Assembly: GCF_900116225.1 (NCBI RefSeq)
Contig: NZ_FOZZ01000006.1
Coordinates: forward strand, 186,001 to 250,000
Direction: 5' to 3'
From: Sphingobacterium wenxiniae
GTDB taxonomy: Bacteria; Bacteroidota; Bacteroidia; Sphingobacteriales; Sphingobacteriaceae
DNA length: 64,000 bases
In this document: piece after piece, positions 1-7,792 of the stretch
Numbering within the stretch: position 1 is the stretch's first letter
Layout of the letters: every line of letters starts with the position of its first letter
Notes under the pieces: model-generated
The model's database searches: none
What the model was told of the DNA's origin: nothing
What the model saw: only the letters and a program-made list of their open reading frames with translations
Position numbers and translations under genes: made by a program

Positions 1-338
1 ATTTTGAAAGAAGTTGGCAAAAGCAGGGTGACGAACAGCATACACAGGTGCCATCTTTTCAAGAAACTATAAATACACCAAGGGCACAGGTTTATACCTA
101 TTCTTCTGTACTTATTCATCGGGCAGATCATATACGTTTGCAGGATATACGAGTAGAGTATGAGTTGCCTTTGGAAAAGCTCCGTACGGATCGCAATATG
201 CGATTGCGGGTATACGGTTACGCCAATAATTTGGGACTGCTCTGGAAAAAATCTAAAACTGAATATGACCCTGATTACGCTAGTGTCAACTATTTGCCAG
301 TCAAAACCTTTAGTATCGGGTTAAATGCAACGCTCTAA
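1..338 (+). CDS. SusC/RagA-family TonB-dependent outer membrane protein, C-terminal end (partial)
   Basis: The reading frame is open from the left edge (frame starting at base 3) and ends with TAA at 336-338, so only about the last 110 residues are present. The stretch has the ending typical of SusC/RagA porins: a run of alternating strands with LRLQD-like and R-V-Y-NLGLLWKKSK-like segments, then D-P-D-Y and a final aromatic beta-strand ending in NATL, the usual barrel-closing signal. SusC proteins import oligomeric nutrients across the outer membrane using TonB energy. The SusD gene follows after 29 bases, as expected for a SusCD operon. An internal GTG at 48 is not a real start, because the frame is coding upstream of it. 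Confidence 0.85.
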   Translation, partial: FERSWQKQGDEQHTQVPSFQETINTPRAQVYTYSSVLIHRADHIRLQDIRVEYELPLEKLRTDRNMRLRVYGYANNLGLLWKKSKTEYDPDYASVNYLPVKTFSIGLNATL

Positions 339-367
339 TTAAATAGTTCTAATTTAAAAGCATTCAC

Positions 368-1720
368 ATGAAAATTCAATTTATCTATTTATTGCCTCTG
401 GTTATTTTGTCAGCCTGTTCTGCTGAATTCCTCGAGGTAAAGCCACAAAAGCAACAGGTTATAGTCGAAACGCTGAATGATGTCACAGCATTATTAGACA
501 ACTCAAGTTCGGTAATGAACCTTATAGATTACTGGCGGTTGATTTCCGATGGTGATTTATATTATACCGCTGATAAGTTATCCTCTATGTATGATTTTGA
601 TAGAAATCTATATCTATGGAAAAAGGATTATGACCCCAGTGGACTGTATACCTCGGCATGGGATTTACCTTATCAGCAAATCTTTTATGCCAACATAGTC
701 ATAGAAACCATTGATGATATAAAGAAAAGAAAGGGTAATGAGTTGAATTGGGAAAATCTGTATGGTAGAGCCTTATTCCATCGAGCATGGGCGCATTATC
801 ATGCACTACAGGACTTTGCAGAAGGTTTTGATATGGAGGTTTCTTTTCAATTGGGTATTCCCATTATTAAAGATAGCAGTTTTCCAAAGACTACTACACG
901 AAATTCATTAATGGAAGTCTACGAATTTATTCTAGATGATCTTGATAAGGCGGAGGAATTACTTCCTGAACAGGCGGAGATAAAAACCAGAGCTTCCAGA
1001 CAGGCGGTCTATAGTTTGAAGGCTAGGGTATACCAGAACTTAAACGATTACGGTTCATCATTGGTGAATGCAGAGAAAGCTCTAAACATAAGTAATCAAT
1101 TGTTAGATTATAACCAAGTTTCTTTGACAGGAGGTTTACCCTTCTCAGGGTTTACTTACAATACCCACCCTGAAATTATCTTTTTTGCCAGTTCCAATAT
1201 GCCATTTGTGGGCATCGTCGGAATAGAAGTAGCCGAGGATATTCGATCTTCCTATGAAGAAGGAGATATACGTAAGCTTGCTTATTTTGATGATAAAGGA
1301 CTTTATATAGGTACCTATTCTGGAAATGCACAATACCAGTTTACTGGTTTGTCCATTGACGAGCTTTATCTAGTAAAAGCTGAGTGCTTGGTGAGGTTGG
1401 ATAGGGTGGACGAAGGTATTGACGTGTTAAACACACTATTGAAGAACAGGTATAAAAGCAATCAATTTACACCTATTGGACATCTGCAAGCCGATAAGGC
1501 GTTGCAACTGGTGCTTAAAGAACGTCAGAAAGAACTGATTGGAAGAGGAACCCGTTGGACGGATTTGAAGCGTCTTAATCAGATGGAATCGACTAAAATC
1601 GATCTTTATCGAACCTATTTAGGAGAGACATATATGCTGCCAGCGAAAGATAGCCGGTATCAATTTGAGATACCAAAAGATGAACTGGAAATGTCAGGTC
1701 TTGAACCAAATGTCAGATAA
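368..1720 (+). CDS. SusD/RagB-family nutrient-binding outer membrane lipoprotein
   Basis: This 450-residue protein starts with a hydrophobic leader and a lipobox (ILSAC, Cys at residue 17), so it should be a surface lipoprotein. The middle has the helical TPR-like fold of SusD proteins (segment around residues 130-150 with RALFHRAWAHYHALQDFAE). The C-terminal quarter carries the family pattern LVLKERQKELIGRGTRWTDLKRLN, followed by an ending rich in aromatic and acidic residues. SusD lids the SusC barrel and captures ligand. It lies between the SusC end and a thioredoxin-like gene 5 bases downstream, so the three form one operon. The substrate cannot be told from sequence. No sigma/anti-sigma pair is visible, but it could lie left of the window. 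Confidence 0.9.
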   Translation: MKIQFIYLLPLVILSACSAEFLEVKPQKQQVIVETLNDVTALLDNSSSVMNLIDYWRLISDGDLYYTADKLSSMYDFDRNLYLWKKDYDPSGLYTSAWDLPYQQIFYANIVIETIDDIKKRKGNELNWENLYGRALFHRAWAHYHALQDFAEGFDMEVSFQLGIPIIKDSSFPKTTTRNSLMEVYEFILDDLDKAEELLPEQAEIKTRASRQAVYSLKARVYQNLNDYGSSLVNAEKALNISNQLLDYNQVSLTGGLPFSGFTYNTHPEIIFFASSNMPFVGIVGIEVAEDIRSSYEEGDIRKLAYFDDKGLYIGTYSGNAQYQFTGLSIDELYLVKAECLVRLDRVDEGIDVLNTLLKNRYKSNQFTPIGHLQADKALQLVLKERQKELIGRGTRWTDLKRLNQMESTKIDLYRTYLGETYMLPAKDSRYQFEIPKDELEMSGLEPNVR

Positions 1721-1725
1721 CAAGT

Positions 1726-3051
1726 ATGGAAAAAATCAATTTAAAAAATACATCGTTCCTTTTTTTACTACTACTGAGTAGTTTAAGCGGAGTATCGCAA
1801 ACCGAAATGCGAAATATCAATATCGGGCATGACGTTTCGGAAATCATTATAAACGGTATTCACGATGCACCATTCGAAAGCGTTATACTAGCCGATTATA
1901 CCAAGGATAAATTATTAGTATTGGATTTTTGGGCTACTTGGTGTGTATCGTGTGTACACGAATTACCGAAGTTAGACACGTTGCAGAAGGAGTTTGCTGG
2001 TCAGTTGCAGATTATAACGGTCACATCACAAAGTCAAGAGGTCGTTAGAGGTTTTTTTGATAAAAGAGCAGTTAGGGGGCAATTCGTGTCGAAGTTGCCG
2101 AAAATATTTGCTGATACTACTTTAAAACAATTATTTCCGCATAATATAATACCCCATTATGTCTGGATTAAAGACGGTAAAGTTGTGGGAATTACAGAGA
2201 AAGTTGAAAAAAACAACATCCTAGAAGCACTAAGGGGCAGGACAATCAGCCTGCAAGAAAAAGTGGATATCCGGAAGGCAGACTATGACAGATATAAAAC
2301 GTCGCTACTGGAGTTTTTTAACGGTCGAGGGACATCTTCACATCTTATGACAAACTATTCTTTTTTAACGCGGTTTGTACCTGAATTAGGCTATAACGGA
2401 GGTTATTCATCTATTCGTGATTCTACTGGGAACAGACGGATTACTGTGACCAATTTGAATCTGTTGAGCTTGTATAGAATAGCTTATGGACGAATGAAAA
2501 CTTTTATCAATTTTGGCGCAATAGATGTATTGTCTACGGATAGTTTGGTGAAAATTTTTGATGTTTCTGGCCTAGTAGCGATGCCGATAATAGAAAACAC
2601 ATCGCTGTGCTATGAAGTTGTTTGGAAAGATGATCCAGAAGGCACTATTTTCGAAAAAATACAACAAGATATTAAAGTCGCATTTCCGCAATTTGAAGCA
2701 AGTTTAATTCCTGCAAATGACACCTGTTTAGTGATTGAAAGACTTAACGAAAATTTACTACATTTTACTTCTGTCAACACTTCAGATAAGACAAAGTATA
2801 CTTTCGAAGAAGATTGTATTGTTATAGAAAATTGTCCAATGGATGGATTTCGTACGGCATTAGAATCATTGGTGTTTCAAAATAGTATGTTGCCTGTCGT
2901 CGATCAAACAGGCTTTACTGGCAGATTTGACATCAAGTTATGTGGGGATCTGAAAAATCTAGCGGTGTTAAACAAATCGCTCTTACCTTATGGACTGCAA
3001 ATTGTGAGAAAAAAAGCAGAACATTTACGGCTCGTAATAACCCAAAAATAA
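1726..3051 (+). CDS. TlpA-like thioredoxin-fold protein with C-terminal DUF3738-like extension
   Basis: This 441-residue exported protein has a signal peptide (about residues 1-25), then a thioredoxin domain with the redox motif W-C-V-S-C (Cys73 and Cys76) in a DFWATWC context. A cis-proline region (IIPHYVWIKDG) lies near residue 142. The thioredoxin part ends near residue 180. The remaining 250 residues resemble the DUF3738 type of extension found on some Bacteroidota thioredoxins: close to the end is D-Q-T-G-F-T-G-R-F-D followed by LLPYGLQIVRKKAEHLRLVI. The likely role is a periplasmic disulfide reductase or oxidoreductase. The gene follows susD by 5 bases and is followed immediately by a terminator, so it closes the operon. 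TlpA genes beside SusCD pairs are common in this group. Confidence 0.85.
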   Translation: MEKINLKNTSFLFLLLLSSLSGVSQTEMRNINIGHDVSEIIINGIHDAPFESVILADYTKDKLLVLDFWATWCVSCVHELPKLDTLQKEFAGQLQIITVTSQSQEVVRGFFDKRAVRGQFVSKLPKIFADTTLKQLFPHNIIPHYVWIKDGKVVGITEKVEKNNILEALRGRTISLQEKVDIRKADYDRYKTSLLEFFNGRGTSSHLMTNYSFLTRFVPELGYNGGYSSIRDSTGNRRITVTNLNLLSLYRIAYGRMKTFINFGAIDVLSTDSLVKIFDVSGLVAMPIIENTSLCYEVVWKDDPEGTIFEKIQQDIKVAFPQFEASLIPANDTCLVIERLNENLLHFTSVNTSDKTKYTFEEDCIVIENCPMDGFRTALESLVFQNSMLPVVDQTGFTGRFDIKLCGDLKNLAVLNKSLLPYGLQIVRKKAEHLRLVITQK

Positions 3052-3085
3052 AAAAAAGGGAGCATTTACAATGCTCCCCTTTTTT
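3051..3085. terminator. Bidirectional rho-independent terminator
   Basis: An 8-bp perfect stem (GGGAGCAT / ATGCTCCC, 3058-3065 and 3071-3078) is flanked by seven A on the left and CTTTTTT on the right. It can stop the SusCD operon on the plus strand and the convergent minus-strand gene that ends at 3084. Confidence 0.9.
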
Positions 3086-3362
3086 ACAAACCAGGATAAT
3101 TACCTCGTTGAACTTCTTGAAATTCGTTATTTGAATCTAAGATGGCCTTACATGGTCTGTTGGGATTTGGGGTGCAAGTTGCACTTCCAGCCCCTCCGGG
3201 AACAATTGTTTCCCAATTTGGTGTTTGGTCCTCGGCATCTGTTGGGGTAGTATTATAATGCGTTGCAACTTGAGTACTTGTCGCTCCGACATAACCTACT
3301 CCGGCGGAGAGCATAACGGCTGCTGCAGCCATTACTCGCCATAAATTGAATTGTTTTTTCAT
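3084..3362 (-). CDS. Small secreted protein, DUF6520-like
   Basis: This 92-residue protein begins with MKKQFNLWRVMAAAAVMLSAG, a clear signal peptide with likely cleavage near residue 27. The mature part is polar and has two cysteines spaced C-x7-C (CTPNPNRPC) near residue 65. This layout, short exported protein with an N-terminal MKK...AAA leader and a C-terminal Cys pair, resembles the Bacteroidota DUF6520 group, whose function is unknown. The stop overlaps the shared terminator. It lies 28 bases downstream of a MauE/DoxX-like membrane gene on the same strand, so the two are likely cotranscribed. One possibility is that the protein is a substrate or partner of that redox-associated membrane protein; this is inference from adjacency only. 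Confidence 0.65.
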   Translation of the reverse strand: MKKQFNLWRVMAAAAVMLSAGVGYVGATSTQVATHYNTTPTDAEDQTPNWETIVPGGAGSATCTPNPNRPCKAILDSNNEFQEVQRGNYPGL

Positions 3363-3390
3363 GATTCTTTAATTTTTATGAAATAAGATT

Positions 3391-3852
3391 TTAATGCCTA
3401 CTCTTTTCTAGGTTTTCGGCTTTCCCCTTTATTCTATCATATATGATTAATCCTAATATGGCTATCAGTAACATGCTTATATTAAAAAAAAGATGGGTCT
3501 TGTGTCCCATACCCTGAAAGATGCCTCCACATGAACAGGGAATGTCTCCAAAGACGTGTAGTAAAATCAACCCGATATATAAACTAAAAGCACTTAAAAG
3601 GGTGATGGAGAGTAAGAAACCTGTTCTAATTCGAATCAATAGGAATACTACAGCCAAGAGTTCCGATATGGGTACAGTGTAGGCAAGTATGTTGGCAACG
3701 GGTTTGCTAAAAATCTGCTTCTGCATGGCATCAAAGTTTGCTTCCATATTCCCTAACTTCACAAAAGCAGCATAAACCCATAGCATAATTAATAATAGCC
3801 TGATGAGCTCAATGCTCGTATAATTCATTTTATTTTGAGTAGTAACTATCAT
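3391..3852 (-). CDS. MauE/DoxX-like redox-associated membrane protein
   Basis: This protein of about 150 residues has four membrane segments (near residues 10-30, 55-75, 80-105 and 125-145). Between segments 3 and 4 it carries G-D-I-P-C-S-C-G-G, the CxC-G-G signature of the MauE/DoxX group. MauE-like proteins are thought to handle electrons or disulfides at the inner membrane; the true substrate here is unknown. The start at 3852 adds eight residues before a second ATG at 3828 (MNYTSIELIR), which is an equally reasonable start. It is followed on the same strand by the small Cys-containing secreted protein. Confidence 0.8.
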   Translation of the reverse strand: MIVTTQNKMNYTSIELIRLLLIMLWVYAAFVKLGNMEANFDAMQKQIFSKPVANILAYTVPISELLAVVFLLIRIRTGFLLSITLLSAFSLYIGLILLHVFGDIPCSCGGIFQGMGHKTHLFFNISMLLIAILGLIIYDRIKGKAENLEKSRH

Positions 3853-3940
3853 CTTGATCTTAAACTTTACACCTCAAAGTTCGTGGCTAATAATTTCCAA
3901 AACGTACGCTATAGCGTACATTTTAAAAAAGTTTTGAAAA

Positions 3941-4519
3941 CTATGAATGACGAAGATAATAGGCCAAAGCATGGTAATACTGACGGGTCGTGCTGTACCC
4001 TAGAAGGCTGCTGATCTGTCTGACGGTGAGTCGGGTCGCTAGGTTTGGAAAGTGTGTATGGAAATAAGCCAATCGCTCTTCCCGCGAAATCTTGGCCAGC
4101 CGTAAGAAATGCCGAAGCCTATTGAGTTGCTGTTGTTTCAGGATATGGTAGAGGTGTTGTAGCTCTGTGAATTCCTCGATAGCCTTTCTAAAATGTATGT
4201 GTGGAAGTTCGTAGATCGCGCTTTGCTTGTAGAACCTGATGTGGGTCTGTTCCGCACTTGCGCTGAAAGGATGCTTGCTGCCGTTGAAATAATCGTTTTC
4301 GGCAAGCACCTGCTCAATCTGGATATTGCTCGATGCGTCATGATGTTCCATTCCGACTACGCCCTCGAGGATAAAGCACCAATTATTTTTGACTTCATCT
4401 GCATGCAGATAGGTGTCTTGGCGATTATAGACCATGACCCTGCCTCGGTTCCTCAGGAAGTCCTGCGCATCTTCGCTTAAGATACCATAGCGTCCAAAAT
4501 ATTGAAACATCCTTACCAT
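3941..4519 (-). CDS. Crp/Fnr-family transcription regulator
   Basis: This 192-residue protein has a cyclic-nucleotide-binding-type beta-roll (about residues 25-115, with the segment NNWCFILEGVVGMEHH) joined by a long helix to a winged-helix domain (about 140-190, LTVRQISSLLGYSTTRQYYHALA). The family length is usual. The N-terminal Cys cluster of FNR-type oxygen sensors is absent, so it is closer to the large Bacteroidota set of Crp-like proteins with unknown ligands. It stands alone on the minus strand, 88 bases upstream of the MauE-like gene, and may control it. Targets are not evident. Confidence 0.85.
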   Translation of the reverse strand: MVRMFQYFGRYGILSEDAQDFLRNRGRVMVYNRQDTYLHADEVKNNWCFILEGVVGMEHHDASSNIQIEQVLAENDYFNGSKHPFSASAEQTHIRFYKQSAIYELPHIHFRKAIEEFTELQHLYHILKQQQLNRLRHFLRLAKISREERLAYFHTHFPNLATRLTVRQISSLLGYSTTRQYYHALAYYLRHS

Positions 4520-4797
4520 TTCCGAAGGGCTTATTGGCTTTTATGGTCAATATCTGCATCACTTAATAAACAGCAAAATAAAAGCGCAAACAGGGAGAAA
4601 CGAGCGTGAACAGGGCAGTTGATGGCGTGAACCTGCCCTCTTTAGGCCAAAGTAGCCCTAGTTGCACCTTTTGTTGTTTTCTGTCTTTTTACTTTTCCAT
4701 CTTCGGGCTATTGATTCAATAACCTCTGTCGACGGAGTCTGGGAAATCCAACCCTGCGATGTTTGGATACAGATTAAACAGTATAAACTAAACAATA
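4520..4797. other. Gap upstream of the peptide-acyltransferase-kinase set
   Basis: This 278-bp stretch separates the divergent Crp-family gene from the putative small peptide gene. It is AT-rich with several pyrimidine runs. I see no perfect TTTG-N19/20-TAnnTTTG promoter; TACTTTTC at 4690-4697 is a partial -7 match. An open frame from 4662 overlaps the peptide gene in another frame and looks non-coding. Any LytTR-type operator for the downstream response regulator would be expected here, but I could not pick one out reliably. Confidence 0.4.
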
Positions 4798-4947
4798 ATG
4801 GCCAATACAGTATCATTGGAAGAACTTGTTCAGGATGTAAGCATTTCGTTGGAGGCTATCTCCTTGTGTGAATTTGTAGCGCTGTTTTATGGCGGCGATG
4901 ATGACAAGCAGGAGCCTGTTGACAAATGTGATATCTGGACATTTTAG
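4798..4947 (+). CDS. Putative 49-residue acidic peptide with Gly-Gly motif (candidate precursor)
   Basis: ATG at 4798 opens a 49-codon frame ending with TAG at 4945-4947. The product starts MANTVSLEELVQDVSISLEA, continues through an amphipathic stretch to F-Y-G-G (Gly32-Gly33) and ends with DDDKQEPVDKCDIWTF. The form, an acidic helical leader, a double glycine, then a short polar tail with Cys44 and Trp47, is like precursors cleaved after Gly-Gly, but no matching peptidase or exporter is in the window. A strong hairpin lies 9 bases after the stop, then an LpxL-like acyltransferase and a LytS/LytTR two-component system on the same strand. The short length and lack of recognised homologues make the gene itself uncertain. 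Confidence 0.45.
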   Translation: MANTVSLEELVQDVSISLEAISLCEFVALFYGGDDDKQEPVDKCDIWTF

Positions 4948-4956
4948 CTACATGAC

Positions 4957-4981
4957 GATCCCCGGCTCCGTGCCGGGGATC
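4957..4981 (+). terminator. Strong hairpin between peptide gene and acyltransferase gene
   Basis: A perfect 10-bp GC-rich stem (GATCCCCGGC / GCCGGGGATC) with a 5-base loop (TCCGT) follows the peptide stop codon by 9 bases. Only a weak T-rich stretch (TTAAAATTTTC) follows, so it may act as a partial terminator or an mRNA-stabilising hairpin, letting the short upstream gene be expressed above the genes that follow. This arrangement is common in peptide-precursor operons. Confidence 0.6.
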
Positions 4982-5004
4982 TTAAAATTTTCTGGAATAA
5001 GCAT

Positions 5005-5877
5005 ATGAAAAATGAACATTTAAATTTTACGTTTTTTAGCGCCAATATTCACCGATTCGCTCCCCATATCGGCTGGGATAAACATGAAGAACTGTACAAA
5101 CAGTTTAAGGCATTCCATACCGTGGCGGATAAATGGGAGACGAAGGTGAACATAAAGACTTCTGGTGACCTGAAAAAAGCGGGTATTTTGACTGTTTTTC
5201 ACTTGGGAAACCATGAAATATTACCTGTTGCGCTGGCCCGTTATGGCCTGGATTTCGACATTCTCCTGAGCCGGGATGTGTACAAACGCTTTGCTGCAGT
5301 ATTGCAACGCCATCAAGCATACTTTCAGAGGCAGGGGAAGTCCGTGAATTTTCTATTTGCGGAAGAAAATGGGGTTATTTTTCAGCTCAAGAAAAGTATT
5401 CTGGAAAACCGACATATTCTCATCTTTGCGGATGGTAATCTAGGAAGTGGCGATCATAGGGCGAAGATGCTCCCTGTATCTTTTATGAATGGAAAGCTCT
5501 GGGTAAAATCAGGAATTGCATTTTTATCCTATCTCTTGCAGATTCCTGTATACGTCCTGTTGGACGATATGCGAAAAGAGGAATTGGTCATCGACATACA
5601 AAGCCCCATTGAAATCCATGCTGAGGAAAAGGGAGAAATCTTTATCCAACGCTGTATGCAAGAAATCTATGATAGATTGGCCACCCGTTTGGAACAGAGA
5701 CTGTTTCACTGGGCTTGTTGGGCTTCTCTGCATACCAACGGTATGTTTAAAGAAGAAAGCCAACCGGCAGAAGTAGAAGCTGGTGCACAATTGGTTTGTT
5801 TGGAAGTTGGGAACGAGACATACCTTTTTGATAAAAGCAGCTATCGGTCCTTTAGGATAGAAAGGCAGATACCTTGA
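5005..5877 (+). CDS. LpxL/HtrB-like acyltransferase-fold protein
   Basis: This 290-residue protein shows the core of the lysophospholipid/LpxL acyltransferase superfamily: F-H-L-G-N-H-E near residue 70, matching the catalytic H-x4-D/E motif (usually HxGNWE in LpxL), followed by I-L-I-F-A-D-G-N around residue 145 and a segment with KSGIAFLSYLLQIPVYVLL near 175-190. Those elements bind the acyl chain and acceptor in the family. It lacks the long N-terminal membrane helix of LpxL, so it may be soluble or peripheral. Its place between a possible peptide precursor and a two-component system suggests an acceptor other than lipid A, but this is inference. Start ATG at 5005; 57 bases separate it from the kinase gene. 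Confidence 0.65.
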   Translation: MKNEHLNFTFFSANIHRFAPHIGWDKHEELYKQFKAFHTVADKWETKVNIKTSGDLKKAGILTVFHLGNHEILPVALARYGLDFDILLSRDVYKRFAAVLQRHQAYFQRQGKSVNFLFAEENGVIFQLKKSILENRHILIFADGNLGSGDHRAKMLPVSFMNGKLWVKSGIAFLSYLLQIPVYVLLDDMRKEELVIDIQSPIEIHAEEKGEIFIQRCMQEIYDRLATRLEQRLFHWACWASLHTNGMFKEESQPAEVEAGAQLVCLEVGNETYLFDKSSYRSFRIERQIP

Positions 5878-5934
5878 CAACATACCTTGAAATTATGTAA
5901 ATTTAGGCCTAAATAATCATTCCATAATTGGCCA

Positions 5935-7014
5935 ATGTGGAAGACTAGCGTACGATATAGACCTCTTTTTGTGGTTTTTCTTGTAGTAGGTGTATTGTTG
6001 GTAGGCAATTACCTTACCTACGGCATTTTGCTGACTTTGCCGAAGGTGGGGGCGGTTCTATGTCCGTTCATATTGTACTACGGTTTGTTGTATAAGGTAT
6101 TGTGGATGTTTTTGGATGATGGTACTTGGGAGAAGAACAAAGTTGTTCTGTTGTTCATAACAATCATCGTCAGTGTATATCCCGTATGTTACCTATTGAT
6201 CTATAAGCTATACCCCATGTTGGGCGTTGTATTGTACAAGGAACACATTGTGTTTAGGTGGCCGGCTTTTTTAGGAAAGATAACATCAAGCCTTGTCACG
6301 TTGGTGCTTTTTAGCTTTGGGGCGGTTATCCTTTCTTATACACGGAGCAAGAGGCAGACGTGGAAAAATGAATTGGAAGAGGCTAAGGTACAACTGGAGG
6401 ATATGAGTTATAGGCTAGGCCTGCGCGACATTAATCCACATTTTGTACAGGCGGTGATGATTACTGGTATTGGACGGACATTGATGGGGGCGGGTAAGCA
6501 GAACCACACCGCCATTATAAAGCTGACGGAGGTGATGCGGTATGTTTGGAATCTGGATGATGTGGGTATGCCCGACGTGATGCTTCTAAGGGAATGGGAA
6601 CAGGTGAAAAACTTATGGGATATTCTGCTGTGGAAATATGGTCAGAAAAAAGTGAAACTGATACAGGAGGGGGATCCCGACAGACAGATAATGGTTGTCT
6701 CTATGTCCTTGCTGACTTTGATGGAAAATGCGATTAAGTATACGGATTTCCAGAAAGAGAATGCTTTGGTGATTTCTTTGTCATGCTGTGGACAAGGGTT
6801 CCGGTTTGTCTGTCAGAATTATTATGACCCACAACAGCGGATGCAACAAAAGTCTTCGAGATATGGCCTACAAAATCTTAAGCAGCGGTTGAAGCGATCT
6901 TCCTTGCCACTCGATCTGATTATACAAGAAGGGCAAGGATATTTTAAAGCCGAACTAAACAACATCAACACACATGGAAAACAAAAAGACATATACTGTA
7001 GCGATAATAGATGA
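5935..7014 (+). CDS. LytS-type membrane sensor histidine kinase
   Basis: This 359-residue protein has four hydrophobic segments in the first 135 residues (about 10-32, 35-60, 70-90 and 110-135), then a linker helix and a His_kinase domain with the phosphoacceptor in D-I-N-P-H-F (His near residue 169). The N box is M-E-N-A-I-K-Y near residue 264 and the late G box is Y-G-L-Q-N-L-K-Q-R-L. The residues after NPHF read VQAV rather than the usual LFN, a departure from the family consensus. No separate periplasmic sensor domain is visible, so sensing is likely through the membrane segments, as in peptide-sensing AgrC/ComD-like kinases. The 3' end overlaps the LytTR regulator by 41 bases, which shows translational coupling. 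Confidence 0.9.
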   Translation: MWKTSVRYRPLFVVFLVVGVLLVGNYLTYGILLTLPKVGAVLCPFILYYGLLYKVLWMFLDDGTWEKNKVVLLFITIIVSVYPVCYLLIYKLYPMLGVVLYKEHIVFRWPAFLGKITSSLVTLVLFSFGAVILSYTRSKRQTWKNELEEAKVQLEDMSYRLGLRDINPHFVQAVMITGIGRTLMGAGKQNHTAIIKLTEVMRYVWNLDDVGMPDVMLLREWEQVKNLWDILLWKYGQKKVKLIQEGDPDRQIMVVSMSLLTLMENAIKYTDFQKENALVISLSCCGQGFRFVCQNYYDPQQRMQQKSSRYGLQNLKQRLKRSSLPLDLIIQEGQGYFKAELNNINTHGKQKDIYCSDNR

Positions 7015-7711
7015 CTTCTTGGAGGAAATGTTCCTGATACAGAAATATGTGGAAGATCTGCCTTTTCTGAAACTACAGATCGTTGAGTCGGATCCTGTAT
7101 TGGGGTTGGAGGAAGTGGAAAGAAGGACCGTTGATATACTGATATTGGATATGCAGATGCCCCGTCTTAACGGTGTGGCGTTTCTTCAAGCTTTGGAGCA
7201 TGTGCCGGTATTGATCGTATGCTCCAATTATACGGAATACGTGTATGATACGGCTTTATACCAGGTGGCTTATATTCGTAAGACGATCGGAAGGCTTGAC
7301 TTTGAAAAGGTTATTCAAAAGGCCATTCAGGAATGTGACGAACGCCGGGCGGCTTTAAAGAAAGAAGAAAACGTCATTTCGGTAAAGGCAGTCAAAGCTG
7401 CAGAGGGCAATATCTTAGTAGATTGTGATAAGCTCGGATATGCCGAGATTAGGGACAAGGTGATGCATTTCTATGGCGATGGTTACTTCTTGTCTGGGCG
7501 GATAACCATGCAAGAATTGAGTGAAGTGCTGAAGGCGCCACCTTTTATGCGCATACATAAGAGCTTTTTGGTCAATCTCGATTATATCGACTCATTCAAC
7601 AGCAGGGTGGTCGTCATGAAGAAATCCAAAGAGATAATCAACATAGGGGACGAATATTACCCCAGTTTTAAAGAAGCTATGAAAACGTGGCAAACTAAGC
7701 CACAGACATAA
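6974..7711 (+). CDS. LytTR-family response regulator
   Basis: This 245-residue protein has a receiver domain (about 5-125) with the phosphoacceptor Asp59 in I-L-I-L-D-M-Q-M-P, acidic residues Asp13-Asp14 and the conserved Lys103. A LytTR DNA-binding domain follows (about 145-240, with the family stretch F-Y-G-D-G-Y-F and F-M-R-I-H-K-S-F-L-V-N). It is the cognate partner of the overlapping LytS-type kinase. LytTR regulators usually bind pairs of imperfect 9-bp repeats upstream of their targets and, in several bacteria, control peptide or competence systems. The most natural target here would be the upstream peptide-acyltransferase genes, which is inference. Confidence 0.92.
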   Translation: MENKKTYTVAIIDDFLEEMFLIQKYVEDLPFLKLQIVESDPVLGLEEVERRTVDILILDMQMPRLNGVAFLQALEHVPVLIVCSNYTEYVYDTALYQVAYIRKTIGRLDFEKVIQKAIQECDERRAALKKEENVISVKAVKAAEGNILVDCDKLGYAEIRDKVMHFYGDGYFLSGRITMQELSEVLKAPPFMRIHKSFLVNLDYIDSFNSRVVVMKKSKEIINIGDEYYPSFKEAMKTWQTKPQT

Positions 7712-7792
7712 ACCTATTTTAATTTTGTTTTTAATTGTATGTAGCTATCAATTTTCCAGAATAGATACTGGAATGGTCATGCCCTGTTAAAA

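Noticed and set aside
2940-3134. 64-codon frame over the end of the thioredoxin-like gene
   Set aside because: It is an alternate frame of a real gene and crosses the terminator.
4662-4871. 69-codon open frame overlapping the putative peptide gene
   Set aside because: It starts inside a pyrimidine-rich promoter-like area, has no clear leader or motif, and overlaps the better 4798 frame.
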